Assembly: GCA_934655935.1 (NCBI GenBank) | Contig: CAKUHJ010000008.1 | Coordinates: forward strand, 1 to 28,369 | From: an uncultured Oscillospiraceae bacterium | GTDB taxonomy: Bacteria > Bacillota > Clostridia > Oscillospirales > Oscillospiraceae | Direction of reading: 5' to 3' | DNA: 28,369 bases | Shown here: in pieces, positions 14,610-21,981 of the stretch | Numbering within the stretch: the stretch's first letter is position 1 | How the letters are laid out: each line of letters begins with the position of its first letter | Made by a program: the position numbers and the translations under genes | The notes under the pieces: model-generated | The model's database searches: none | What the model saw: the letters and a program-made list of their open reading frames with translations, nothing else | Told to the model about the DNA's origin: nothing

Positions 14610-15759
14610 AAAACGCGAATTGATCTTCTCTCTGGTGCGCGGCCTTGTCGCCATCCTGATTGCGCTGCTGGTTGCAACGGTTCTGATCTTCATCAGCGCC
14701 GACGGCAGCAGCTTTGGAGAAAAGCTTTCTGCAACGGCGGAGGCGCTCCGGCAGCTTCTCCTCGGCCCGCTTTTCCGCTCCGGCCGGAGCGGAGCCTCCT
14801 TCGATTTCAAGCGCCTGACCGACGTCATGGCCTCGATGATTCCGATTCTCTTTACCGGCCTATCCGTCTGCATCATGTTCTCCGCCAACCAGTTTAACCT
14901 CGGCGCGGAGGGCGGCATCATGCTGGGCGCGTTCGTTACGGCCATGGTTGCGGTCTATGTGCCGATGTCCGCGGGGCTGCACCCCATCGCTGCAGTGCTT
15001 GCCGGCGGCGCGGCGGTCGCAGCGGTGATGCTGCTGCCGGCGGTCCTGAAGGCCAGGCTTGAGGTGAGCGAGATGGTCTGCTCGCTGATGCTCAACTACA
15101 TCATCATGTATGTCATCAAGTTCCTGATGAATACCCATCTGGCCGATAAGAGCAAGGGCCAGATTCAGTCCTATGAATTTCTGGAAACCTCAAAAATCGC
15201 GCCCCTGATCGACAACGGCTCCAAGCTCTCCTGGGGCTTTGTCATCGGCATCGCGGCGGTGATTCTCTGCGGGCTGTTCATGTTCCGTACCCGCTGGGGC
15301 TACACCATCCGCATGATTGGCATCAACCAGGCCTTCTCAAAATATTCCGGCATGAAGGTTGCGCGCACCATCGTGCTCGCCCAGGTGCTCGGCGGCTTCC
15401 TTGCAGGCGTCGGCGGCGGCATCGAAATGCTGGGCCGCTACCCCACCTTCTCCTGGAGCTCTCTTCCCGGCTACGGCTGGACCGGCATCACCATTGCCAT
15501 TCTCGCACGCAACAATCCCCGCTACGTCCCGCTGGCCGCATTCTTTATGGCCTATCTCACCAAGGGCTGCGAGCTGATGGCGACCTACGCCAATGTTCCC
15601 TCTCAGCTGATTGACATTATCCAGGGCGTGATTTTCCTCTTCTTTGCCGCCGAGCAGTTCCTGTCCGGATACCGGCAGAAGCTCGTGGTCCGCAGCGCCC
15701 AGGAGGAGCTTGCCCGCAAGCAGGCAGCCCAGACGGAAGGAGGCGCGCAGCATGCTTGA
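14602..15759 (+). CDS. nupB: ABC nucleoside transporter permease 1, 385 aa
   Basis: Membrane permease of the BPD_transp_2 (RbsC/LivH-like) family, first of the heterodimeric pair. One N-terminal hydrophobic segment (LVRGLVAILIALLVATVLIF), a ~45-residue extracellular stretch, then a core of about eight to nine membrane helices including FTGLSVCIMFSANQFNLGAEGG, the conserved NIGxEGx-like motif (here NLGAEGG), and the coupling-helix region RMIGINQAFSKYSGMKV. Overlaps the ATPase gene by 8 nt and the second permease by 8 nt, so all three are translationally coupled. The N-terminal extension relative to permease 2 is the normal difference between the two subunits. Confidence 0.92.
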   Translation: MTKKRELIFSLVRGLVAILIALLVATVLIFISADGSSFGEKLSATAEALRQLLLGPLFRSGRSGASFDFKRLTDVMASMIPILFTGLSVCIMFSANQFNLGAEGGIMLGAFVTAMVAVYVPMSAGLHPIAAVLAGGAAVAAVMLLPAVLKARLEVSEMVCSLMLNYIIMYVIKFLMNTHLADKSKGQIQSYEFLETSKIAPLIDNGSKLSWGFVIGIAAVILCGLFMFRTRWGYTIRMIGINQAFSKYSGMKVARTIVLAQVLGGFLAGVGGGIEMLGRYPTFSWSSLPGYGWTGITIAILARNNPRYVPLAAFFMAYLTKGCELMATYANVPSQLIDIIQGVIFLFFAAEQFLSGYRQKLVVRSAQEELARKQAAQTEGGAQHA

Positions 15760-16729
15760 TTTTCTGAAAATGCTGGCAACGCCGGAGTTCTTCTTTTCCA
15801 TCATCCGCATTTCCGCGCCGATTCTCTTTGCGACGCTTGCGGCCATCGTGGTGGAAAAGGCCGGCTTCTGCAATATCGGCCTGGAGGGCCTGATGATGTT
15901 CTCGGCGCTGGCGGGCTCGCTGATCTCCTATTACGCGGGCAGCTGGTTCTGGGGCCTGCTGGCAGCGCTCCTGGTCGGCACGGCGCTGAGCCTTATGATG
16001 GGCTTTTTCGCCTTCCAGCTCAAGACCGATATCACCATGGTCGGCATCGCAATCAACGTCATGGGCTCCGGCGGAACGCTGTTTCTCTGCAAGGTGATCA
16101 CAAACCTGACCGAGGGCAAGGCTATGGCCTCCACCACGGGCCTGATTACCAGGAGCCTCTGCATTCCGGACCTGAGCATTCCGCTGATCCGCAAAATTCC
16201 CTTCCTGGGCGGCGTTCTGTCCGGGCACAGCCTTCTGACCTATCTGGCCTTCCTTCTGTGCCTGCTGACCTCAGTCATGCTTTACCGGACAAGCCTTGGC
16301 CTGAATATCCGCGCCGTCGGAGAAAATCCGAACGCAGCATCCTCCGTCGGCGTGTCGGTGCTGAAAATCAAGTATATCGCCATCGGCTTCTCGGGCCTTA
16401 TGTGCGGCTTCGGCGGCGCGTTTATGTCCATGTCCTATGCGCAGGGCTGGAGCCTTGATATGGTCGCCGGGCGCGGCTTTATCGCGCTGGCCGCGCAGGC
16501 TATGGGCAACGGCGAATGTCTGGGCGGTCTTCTGTCGTCGCTGGTATTCGGCTTTGCGCAGGCGCTGGGCATCAAGTTCTCGGCCAAGGGCCTGGATTCG
16601 AACCTGGCCTCTCCGATTCCCTATGCCGTAACGATCATCGGCCTGATCATTTTCTCGCTCGTACGCCGCAGCCGCGCGCGCAGGCGCCATTCCTCCGCGG
16701 GGCTGGCCCGCGCCGCAGGGGCGAAATAA
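15752..16729 (+). CDS. nupC: ABC nucleoside transporter permease 2, 325 aa
   Basis: Second permease subunit, same BPD_transp_2 family. It has the motif EKAGFCNIGLEGLMMFSAL near the N-terminus, multiple hydrophobic helices, the coupling motif IRAVGENPNAASSVGVSVLKIKY, and GRGFIALAAQAMGNGE near the end, which is characteristic of YufQ/NupC-like proteins. The ATG at 15752 overlaps the end of permease 1 and is preceded by GGAAGGAGG; an open frame extending upstream lies inside permease 1 and is not used. Followed by a GC-rich hairpin and the nucleoside hydrolases. Confidence 0.93.
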   Translation: MLDFLKMLATPEFFFSIIRISAPILFATLAAIVVEKAGFCNIGLEGLMMFSALAGSLISYYAGSWFWGLLAALLVGTALSLMMGFFAFQLKTDITMVGIAINVMGSGGTLFLCKVITNLTEGKAMASTTGLITRSLCIPDLSIPLIRKIPFLGGVLSGHSLLTYLAFLLCLLTSVMLYRTSLGLNIRAVGENPNAASSVGVSVLKIKYIAIGFSGLMCGFGGAFMSMSYAQGWSLDMVAGRGFIALAAQAMGNGECLGGLLSSLVFGFAQALGIKFSAKGLDSNLASPIPYAVTIIGLIIFSLVRRSRARRRHSSAGLARAAGAK

Positions 16730-16748
16730 CTTTACTATAAATAAAATC

Positions 16749-16777
16749 TCTGCGCCCGCCCTTCGGGCGGGCGCAGA
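16749..16777 (+). terminator. internal hairpin between permease and nucleoside hydrolase genes
   Basis: TCTGCGCCCGCCC / GGGCGGGCGCAGA: a 13-bp perfect stem with a TTC loop, followed by AATTTGAGC, a weak T tract. Probably an attenuator or RNA-processing barrier that lowers hydrolase expression relative to transport. The ribosome binding site GGAAGGAGC lies 15 nt beyond. Confidence 0.6.
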
Positions 16778-16800
16778 ATTTGAGCAGGAAGGAGCTTTCC

Positions 16801-17751
16801 ATGTCCGATTCTGAAAAAATTCCGGTCATTCTGGACGGCGATCCGGGGCACGATGACGCCATTGCCTGGACCCTGGCCCGCGCCAGCGGCCGGTTTGATA
16901 TTCTCGCCGTAACGTCCTGCTGCGGCAACCAGACCATTGAAAAAACCACCTACAACGCCCGCCGCGTATGCCGTCTCATCGGTGTGGACGCGCCCATCGG
17001 GCGCGGCTGCCCGCAGCCTCTGGCTGCAGACAAGCTGAACGCCCCCTCGGTCCACGGCGAATCCGGGCTGGACGGCCCGGCGCTGCCGGAGCCGGACCGG
17101 CCCCTGAGCGAGCTGAACGCCGTCGACCTGATGGCAAAGACGCTGCGCAGGAGCACACGGCCGGTGACCATAATCGCCACAGGGCCGGAGACAAACGTCG
17201 CCGCGCTCCTTCTGGCCCATCCGGAGCTGAAGGAAAAAATCGCGTGCATCAGCCTCATGGGCGGCGGCGTCGCCACCGGAAACTGGACGCCGGCGGCAGA
17301 ATTCAACATTCTGGTCGACCCTGAAAGTGCGAAGCTTGTGTTCGAGTCCGGGATTCCGCTGGTGATGGCCGGGCTCGACGTCACCGAGAAGGCGCTGATT
17401 CTTCCGGAGGATTTTGCGCGCATCCGTGCCATCGGCAACCCGGTCTCGGATATTGTGGCGCAATGGCTGGAATTTTTCTATATCTTCCACCGCAGGCTCG
17501 GCTACGAGGGCGCGCCCATGCACGATCCCTGCGCGGTGATGGCGCTGATCCATCCGGAGCTTTTCCGGGCGCAGGATATGTACGTGCAAATCGAAACGTG
17601 CGGAGAGTACTGCCGCGGCTGCACCGTGGCCGACCGCCTGGGCACGACCGGCCACACACCGAACACACGGGTGCTGCTGGACGTGGACCGCAGGGCCTTC
17701 GCCGACACACTTGTCGAAGCCATGAAATTCTACGGGGAGGGTGCCAAATGA
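16801..17751 (+). CDS. inosine-uridine type nucleoside hydrolase 1, 316 aa
   Basis: Hydrolyses the N-glycosidic bond of ribonucleosides to base and ribose. The calcium-binding DGDPGHDDAIAW motif at the N-terminus is the family signature (DxDxxxDD). Further signature regions are VHGESGLDG, ATGPETNVAALL, MGGGVATGNWTPAAEFNI (substrate-binding NxxxEFN) and HDPCAVMALIHPELF with the His-Asp pair. Length is typical (310-320 aa). ATG at 16801 is preferred, since GGAAGGAGC lies 6 nt upstream; a TTG seven codons earlier overlaps that site. Its stop overlaps the start of the next paralogue (ATGA). Confidence 0.94.
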   Translation: MSDSEKIPVILDGDPGHDDAIAWTLARASGRFDILAVTSCCGNQTIEKTTYNARRVCRLIGVDAPIGRGCPQPLAADKLNAPSVHGESGLDGPALPEPDRPLSELNAVDLMAKTLRRSTRPVTIIATGPETNVAALLLAHPELKEKIACISLMGGGVATGNWTPAAEFNILVDPESAKLVFESGIPLVMAGLDVTEKALILPEDFARIRAIGNPVSDIVAQWLEFFYIFHRRLGYEGAPMHDPCAVMALIHPELFRAQDMYVQIETCGEYCRGCTVADRLGTTGHTPNTRVLLDVDRRAFADTLVEAMKFYGEGAK

Positions 17752-18683
17752 AAAAAATACCGGTCTGGATGGACTGTGATACCGGCGTGGACGACGCTGT
17801 AGCCATCATGCTTCTGCACGCGCTGCCGGAGCTTGCGCCTGTCGGCCTTTCCGCAGTCTGCGGCAATACCACGCTTGCAAATACCTTCCCGAATACGCAC
17901 CGGATCTGCAGGCTTATTGGCCTCGACGTTCCGGTTTATCCGGGCGCAGAAAAGCCGCTCGTCCGGCCGCTCAACGTCGCCGCCGCCTTCCACGGGGAAA
18001 ACGGCCTCGGCGATGTGCAGCTTCCGCTGCCCGAGCCCTATGCGCCGGAGACGACGCCGATGTGGGACGCGCTCTTTGCGGCCGCGAAGCAGCATTCCGG
18101 CGAGCTGGAGCTGGTGGCGACCGGACCTTTGACGAATGTCGCCATCGCGCTGACTGCCTATCCGGAGCTCCGGCAGCATCTGCGCCGGATTCTCATCATG
18201 GGCGGCGCGGCTGTCGGCGGCAATGTCACGCCGGCAGCGGAATTCAACATCTACGACGATCCCGAGGCTGCGCAGGTGGTCTTCAAGTCCGGCGTGCCGA
18301 TCGTCATGTGCGGGCTTGACGTCACCATGAAGGCGGCGCTCCGCCCCGCAGACTGGGATGAGCTGGAGGCCTTTGGCAATGCCGCTGGGCGGACGGTCAA
18401 GGCCATTCTGCAGTGCTCGTGGAAAAATCTGCAGCGCCTCGGCCTTGACGGCGTTGCGCAGCACGATTCCTGCCCGGTGATGTACCTGGCGCACCCGGAA
18501 TTCTTCTCCGGCCGCCCCGCCGGCGTGTTTGTGGAAACGCAGAGCGAGCTGACCCGCGGCAAAACCGTGACCGACCTCTTCAGCGACAAGAAGTTCGGCG
18601 TGCAGAACGCCCTGGTTCTTCTGGACGTTGATCGGGAGGCGTTTATCGCCGAGCTGAAAGCCCGCATCAAAACGCTCTGCTGA
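17748..18683 (+). CDS. inosine-uridine type nucleoside hydrolase 2, 311 aa
   Basis: Tandem paralogue of the preceding gene. Signature DCDTGVDDAVAI binds calcium; FHGENGLGD, ATGPLTNVAIAL, MGGAAVGGNVTPAAEFNIYDD and QHDSCPVMYLAHPEFF follow in the same order as in copy 1. Clear divergence outside the motifs (for example the helix around CSWKNLQRLGL against FFYIFHRRLGY) suggests different base preference rather than recent duplication. It overlaps copy 1 by 4 nt (ATGA) and has GGGGAGG upstream. Last gene of the BMP operon; no convincing T-tailed terminator was seen after it. Confidence 0.94.
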   Translation: MKKIPVWMDCDTGVDDAVAIMLLHALPELAPVGLSAVCGNTTLANTFPNTHRICRLIGLDVPVYPGAEKPLVRPLNVAAAFHGENGLGDVQLPLPEPYAPETTPMWDALFAAAKQHSGELELVATGPLTNVAIALTAYPELRQHLRRILIMGGAAVGGNVTPAAEFNIYDDPEAAQVVFKSGVPIVMCGLDVTMKAALRPADWDELEAFGNAAGRTVKAILQCSWKNLQRLGLDGVAQHDSCPVMYLAHPEFFSGRPAGVFVETQSELTRGKTVTDLFSDKKFGVQNALVLLDVDREAFIAELKARIKTLC

Positions 18684-18751
18684 GCGCAACTTTCCAGGCG
18701 AATTTTCCGCATTTTTCTGTCTTCCCCCGTGGTATATCCAAAAAAACATGC

Positions 18752-18757
18752 TATAAT
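18752..18757 (+). promoter_or_regulatory. extended -10 element ahead of the inverted-end element
   Basis: ATGCTATAAT gives a perfect TATAAT (18752-18757) with a TGC extension. The region 17 nt upstream (GTGGTA-like) is a poor -35. It would start a transcript at about 18764, i.e. right at the left arm of the structure at 18764-18927. Confidence 0.5.
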
Positions 18758-18763
18758 CTCAGC

Positions 18764-18927
18764 GTGCCGAAAAAGTCTTTTCTCCTCGCTGGGTCCGGTT
18801 TTCTGAGCTTCAAAAAATCCGGAGATCTGTTTGAACGTGAAGGGGGCTTTTGCCCCCTTCGCGCTTTCCCCGCCGCCCTGCCTCTGAGCTGCATATCATA
18901 GTTTTTCGGCAGCCTCAATTTTTTGTA
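18764..18927 (+). ncRNA. candidate structured leader or small RNA with inverted ends
   Basis: The left end TGCCGAAAAA (18766-18775) is the exact complement of TTTTTCGGCA (18904-18913), so a transcript from the TATAAT at 18752 could close into a ~150-nt rod. Inside lie a perfect GAAGGGGGC / GCCCCCTTC hairpin with a TTTT loop (18839-18860) and an imperfect CCGG...CCGG pair. After the right arm comes CTCAATTTTTTG, a possible terminator tail, then the exporter's ribosome binding site. It may be a riboswitch-like leader of the DMT gene, an independent small RNA, or a mobile repeat (MITE-like) because its right arm recurs at 8390-8423. No known riboswitch class was recognised. Confidence 0.3.
18889..18922. 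repeat. dispersed ~31-nt repeat, copy 2
   Basis: GCTGCATATCATAGTTTTTCGGCAGCCTCAA-type stretch that matches 8390-8423 with about four substitutions. Here it forms the right arm of the inverted-end element upstream of the DMT transporter. Confidence 0.6.
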
Positions 18928-18940
18928 AGGAGCGCGTAAC

Positions 18941-19825
18941 ATGAAAAAGTCCCTCGGTGTTCTCTGCGCCTTTGCCTCCGCTTTTATTTTTGGCTTCACG
19001 CCGGTTCTGGGAAAGCTCAGCTACGCGGGCGGCAGCAACGGCGTAACGCTGACGTTTCTGCGGGCGCTGATTGCGCTGCCCGTTTTATACCTTCTCATCC
19101 GCGCAAATGGGCAGACGCTGCGTCTAAGCCGGGAGCAGGCGCGCCATATCCTCCTGATCGGCATCCTGGGCCCCGCCGCGACCACGATTCTGCTCTATTC
19201 CTCGTACGAATATCTTCCCGTCGGGATTTCAACCGTCCTGCACTTCATGTATCCGGTCCTTGTCAGTCTGGCAGAGATGCTCTTCTTCCATGAAAAGGCG
19301 ACGCCCGCAAAGCTGACGGCGCTGGGGCTGTGCACGGCGGGCGTAGTGTTTTTTCTGGAATCCGGAAGCGTCCGGCCGCTCGGCATTGTGCTGGCGCTGC
19401 TGTCGGGCGTCACCTACACCTACTATATGCTTGGCGTGGAGCGCAGCAGCCTGCGAAGCCTTCACCACTTTAAGCTCTCGTTTTATTTCTGTCTGATCGG
19501 CCTGCTCGTCTCCGGCGTCTTCGGCGCGTGCACGAAGACGCTTCGCTTCCAGCTGAGTGCGGAGGCATGGCTGTTCTCTGCGCTGGTCTCGCTGTTCGTC
19601 TCCGTCGGCGCAAGCACCTTCTTTCAGCTGGCTATCACGCGCATCGGCGCGGCACCGACCGCAATCTTGTCCACGCTCGAGCCCATCTGCAGCGTTTTGA
19701 TGGGTCTGCTGTTCCTGCACGAATCGCTTTCGCCCGCAAAGCTGGCCGGCTGCGGCCTGATTCTGGCCGGCGTCGTCATCGCGACGCGCGCGCAGCTGCG
19801 CAAGAAAGAAGCCGCAGCAAATTAG
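18941..19825 (+). CDS. EamA-family (DMT superfamily) membrane transporter, 294 aa
   Basis: Ten predicted membrane helices in two EamA repeats. The first opens VLCAFASAFIFGFTPVLGKLSYAGGSNGVTLTFLRALIALPVLYLLI and contains the typical YLPVGISTVLHFMYPVLVSL; the second ends ITRIGAAPTAILSTLEPICSVLMGLLFLHESLSPAKLAGCGLILAGV. Such proteins usually export amino acids or metabolites, or bring in others; the substrate is not readable. AAGGAG lies 8 nt before the ATG. It is preceded by a 257-nt non-coding stretch with an unusual structured element and followed by an 18-bp bidirectional terminator, so it is monocistronic. Confidence 0.92.
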   Translation: MKKSLGVLCAFASAFIFGFTPVLGKLSYAGGSNGVTLTFLRALIALPVLYLLIRANGQTLRLSREQARHILLIGILGPAATTILLYSSYEYLPVGISTVLHFMYPVLVSLAEMLFFHEKATPAKLTALGLCTAGVVFFLESGSVRPLGIVLALLSGVTYTYYMLGVERSSLRSLHHFKLSFYFCLIGLLVSGVFGACTKTLRFQLSAEAWLFSALVSLFVSVGASTFFQLAITRIGAAPTAILSTLEPICSVLMGLLFLHESLSPAKLAGCGLILAGVVIATRAQLRKKEAAAN

Positions 19826-19834
19826 CCGCCCGCA

Positions 19835-19877
19835 AAAAGCGGGAGAATTCGCCTTTCACGCGAATTCTCCCGCTTTT
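19835..19877 (+). terminator. strong bidirectional terminator between DMT transporter and carD-like gene
   Basis: An 18-bp perfect stem AAAAGCGGGAGAATTCGC / GCGAATTCTCCCGCTTTT with a 7-nt loop and T/A runs on both sides, between the convergent stops at 19825 and 19884. Confidence 0.85.
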
Positions 19878-19883
19878 GTTCAT

Positions 19884-20390
19884 TCAAGCCTGCGCACGCA
19901 GGCGCTGCGTCAGATATGCCTTGACCTCCGCCGGTGCAATGCCAAGGACAAAGGCAAACTCGCCGTGGAGCATATCCTCCGCCTGCTTCCAGCTGCGCTG
20001 CTCCGTCGCAGAGACCGTTCTGCGGCTTTTCATCAGCGTCTGCTGCTTGTGATAAAGCGTCTTGCAAAGGCGCAGCAGCGTCCGGCAGTCGTGCCCGGTC
20101 AGAAGCGTCCGGTAATATTCCCCGGCCATGCGGCTGTCTGCGGGCACATCCTCCAGCGGCTCCAGCGCGTCAAGCGCGGGCAGCAGCGCCTCCAGCTCCG
20201 CGCGCGACAGAACCGGGCGCATCGAGGCCCGCCCGTCCACCGGCGTATAGATCACGCCGTCCTGATAGTGCGGGCGCAGGCGGTAATAAAGCCGCTTTTT
20301 GTCGAGCCCGCGCACCTGCGCCGGGCCGACCTCCTCCACGCGGCACACGCCTTCCGTCCCATAAATCACATATTCTCCGACTGAAAACAT
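19884..20390 (-). CDS. CarD-family transcriptional regulator, 168 aa
   Basis: RNA-polymerase-binding regulator. The N-terminal CarD/TRCF interaction domain (residues ~1-65) is clear: MFSVGEYVIYGTEGVCRVEEVG, then LYYRLRP and VIYTPVDGRASMRPVLSR. The helical C-terminal part (residues ~75-165) carries the family-like LLRLCKTLYHKQQTLMKSRRTVSATEQRSWKQAEDMLHGEFAFVLGI. Size agrees with the ~160-170 aa family. It probably modulates initiation complex stability as in mycobacterial CarD. It stands alone with its own promoter. Confidence 0.93.
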   Translation of the reverse strand: MFSVGEYVIYGTEGVCRVEEVGPAQVRGLDKKRLYYRLRPHYQDGVIYTPVDGRASMRPVLSRAELEALLPALDALEPLEDVPADSRMAGEYYRTLLTGHDCRTLLRLCKTLYHKQQTLMKSRRTVSATEQRSWKQAEDMLHGEFAFVLGIAPAEVKAYLTQRLRAQA

Positions 20391-20433
20391 GCTTTACACC
20401 CCCGTTCTTTTCAAAAGCAGCACTTCCTCTTAT

Positions 20434-20463
20434 ATTATAGCAGAAAAGCGCACGGAAATGTAA
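20434..20463 (-). promoter_or_regulatory. sigma-A promoter of the carD-like gene
   Basis: Minus strand TTACAT (20463-20458), 18 nt, TATAAT (20439-20434) preceded by TGC. The leader to the ATG at 20390 is about 35 nt and carries GGGGGTG as ribosome binding site. Confidence 0.65.
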
Positions 20464-20507
20464 GAGAAAAGTTTCAGTCTTTTTTGTTGCTTTTGCCGGA
20501 ACGCATT

Positions 20508-21284
20508 CTATTCGCGCAGCGCAAGCAGCGCGCGGCTGCGCTGCAGCAGCGCCTCAGAGGGCAGAGAGTTCTGGAAGGTAACCTGACCGCGCGCCTGCGC
20601 GCGGTTCAGAAGGCCCTCCGCCTCCAGCCTTCTTGCAAGCTGCGCGGCAATGCCCGCTCCGCCGTCCAGCAGCGCCGTCTGCGGCCCGAGCACAGCCCGG
20701 ATGGCCGGCTTCAAAAACGGATAGTGCGTGCAGCCCAGCACAACCGCGTCCACGCGCGGCTGCAGATAGGGCGCAAGGCGCGCGGAAAGATAGGCCTGCA
20801 GCGCCGGCCCCTCCAGCTCTCCCCGCTCTACAAACTCCATGAGCCCCTCGCACGCCACCGGGATGATTTCCGCCTGCTGCCGGTATTTCTGCCGCAGGCG
20901 CGCAAACTTCTCCTCCTGGAGCGTCAGAGGCGTCGCCATCACGAGAATCCGGCCGCCCGGAAAGCGTTCAACTGCGGGCTTGAGCGCGGGCTCCGTGCCG
21001 ATGACGATCCGCCCCGGATACGCCTCGCGCAGAAAGGAAATATCCGCCGAGGTCGCCGTATTGCAGGCAATCACCAGCGCCTTGATTCCCTGAGAGAACA
21101 GCCGGGCCGCCGCCGCATCCACAAGCGAGCGGATCTGCAGGGTCGGCCGCACGCCGTAGGGCGCGTTGGCTGAGTCTCCGTAATACAGAAAATCCTCTCC
21201 CGGCAGCAGCCGCATCGCCTCGCGCAGGACGCTGACGCCGCCAAGGCCGGAATCAAAAACGCCGATCGGACTTTGCGCATTCAT
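20508..21284 (-). CDS. murI: glutamate racemase, 258 aa
   Basis: Makes D-glutamate for peptidoglycan by cofactor-independent two-base chemistry. IGVFDSGLGGVSVL at the N-terminus, GDSANAPYG, catalytic Cys74 in ACNTATSA and catalytic Cys185 in LGCTHYPFL are all intact. Length is normal (~260 aa). ATG at 21284 is chosen, since GGAGG ending the kinase gene is 7 nt upstream; the ATG two codons earlier (21290) overlaps the kinase stop and is too close to that site. It is coupled to the deoxynucleoside kinase gene, a pairing with no obvious metabolic link. A weak AAAAG/CTTTT hairpin beyond the stop is the only terminator candidate. Confidence 0.95.
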   Translation of the reverse strand: MNAQSPIGVFDSGLGGVSVLREAMRLLPGEDFLYYGDSANAPYGVRPTLQIRSLVDAAAARLFSQGIKALVIACNTATSADISFLREAYPGRIVIGTEPALKPAVERFPGGRILVMATPLTLQEEKFARLRQKYRQQAEIIPVACEGLMEFVERGELEGPALQAYLSARLAPYLQPRVDAVVLGCTHYPFLKPAIRAVLGPQTALLDGGAGIAAQLARRLEAEGLLNRAQARGQVTFQNSLPSEALLQRSRALLALRE

Positions 21285-21286
21285 AT

Positions 21287-21880
21287 TCATGCCTCCAGGA
21301 AACGGACAATCTGCTCCAAATCGTATTCTCCGCTGTTCATATCCACAACCATCGTCTTCTCCGGCGGCAGCGTTTCCAGCCACTCGTCGTAGAGTCTTCT
21401 GAGCTCGTATACGTACATCAGATCCAGCTCGTCCTCATAGTCGCGGCCCCGGCGGCGAAGGTGCTCCAGCGTCGTCTGAATGGAGCAGTCGAGATAAATG
21501 TACTTGTCAATCTCCGGCATCAGAGCGCCCACGCCGTGGGCAAGCTTGGAAAGCGTCTCATACTCGTCCTTGGTCAGATCTCCCTGGTTGCGGCGGTAGC
21601 GCGCGATGACCAGATTCTCCAGAAAGGCCCGGTCAAAAAAGAAAAACTCCGCGTCGTTTTCTCCCGGCAGCCAGCGCGGCTTGTCAAAATAAAGCGACAG
21701 GAAGCTCACCTGCGAGTGAAACGACCACCGCCGGGAGTCGGCGTAATAGTCGCTGATATAGGGGTTGTCCTGCGGCCGCTCCTCGTGGCACAGCGCCCGG
21801 TCCCCCAGCCGCTGCATCAGTCTTCCCAGCAGCGTGGTCTTTCCCGCGCCGACCGTTCCGCAGATTGCGATATACTGCAT
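21287..21880 (-). CDS. deoxynucleoside kinase (dGK/dAK-type), 197 aa
   Basis: Phosphorylates deoxynucleosides with ATP for nucleotide salvage. P-loop GTVGAGKTTL at residues 8-17; the dNK-family FFFDRAFLENLVIARYRR (variant of the DRS motif) in the middle; a LID-like RRRGRDYE; and a YLDCSIQTTLEHL strand-helix. Length matches the bacterial dNK family (~200-220 aa). Substrate (dA/dG against dC) cannot be decided. ATG at 21880 gives the canonical MxYIAICG start; the open frame upstream runs through the promoter. Transcribed with murI. Confidence 0.92.
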   Translation of the reverse strand: MQYIAICGTVGAGKTTLLGRLMQRLGDRALCHEERPQDNPYISDYYADSRRWSFHSQVSFLSLYFDKPRWLPGENDAEFFFFDRAFLENLVIARYRRNQGDLTKDEYETLSKLAHGVGALMPEIDKYIYLDCSIQTTLEHLRRRGRDYEDELDLMYVYELRRLYDEWLETLPPEKTMVVDMNSGEYDLEQIVRFLEA

Positions 21881-21908
21881 ATTCTTCTCATCCTCACTTC
21901 CGCCCCTA

Positions 21909-21937
21909 ATCATACACGACCCGGCTTCTGCGCACAA
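21909..21937 (-). promoter_or_regulatory. sigma-A promoter for the kinase-murI pair
   Basis: Minus strand TTGTGC (21937-21932), exactly 17 nt, TATGAT (21914-21909), in the 101-nt gap after the methyltransferase gene. GCCGGACGGCTTTTT just upstream may be a weak terminator for the methyltransferase operon. Confidence 0.55.
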
Positions 21938-21981
21938 GTCGGAAAAGTGACGAAAAAGCCGTCCGGCCCGAGGGGCTGACC

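Noticed and set aside
18764..18927. 6S RNA
   Set aside because: Length and closed ends fit, but the internal pairing does not form a convincing long rod with a central bubble, so only an unnamed structured RNA candidate is reported.
18751..18999. 82-codon minus-strand open frame across the inverted-end element
   Set aside because: No ribosome binding site, highly basic random-looking translation, overlaps the real DMT start; the shared peptide-like string with 8.4 kb comes from the DNA repeat.
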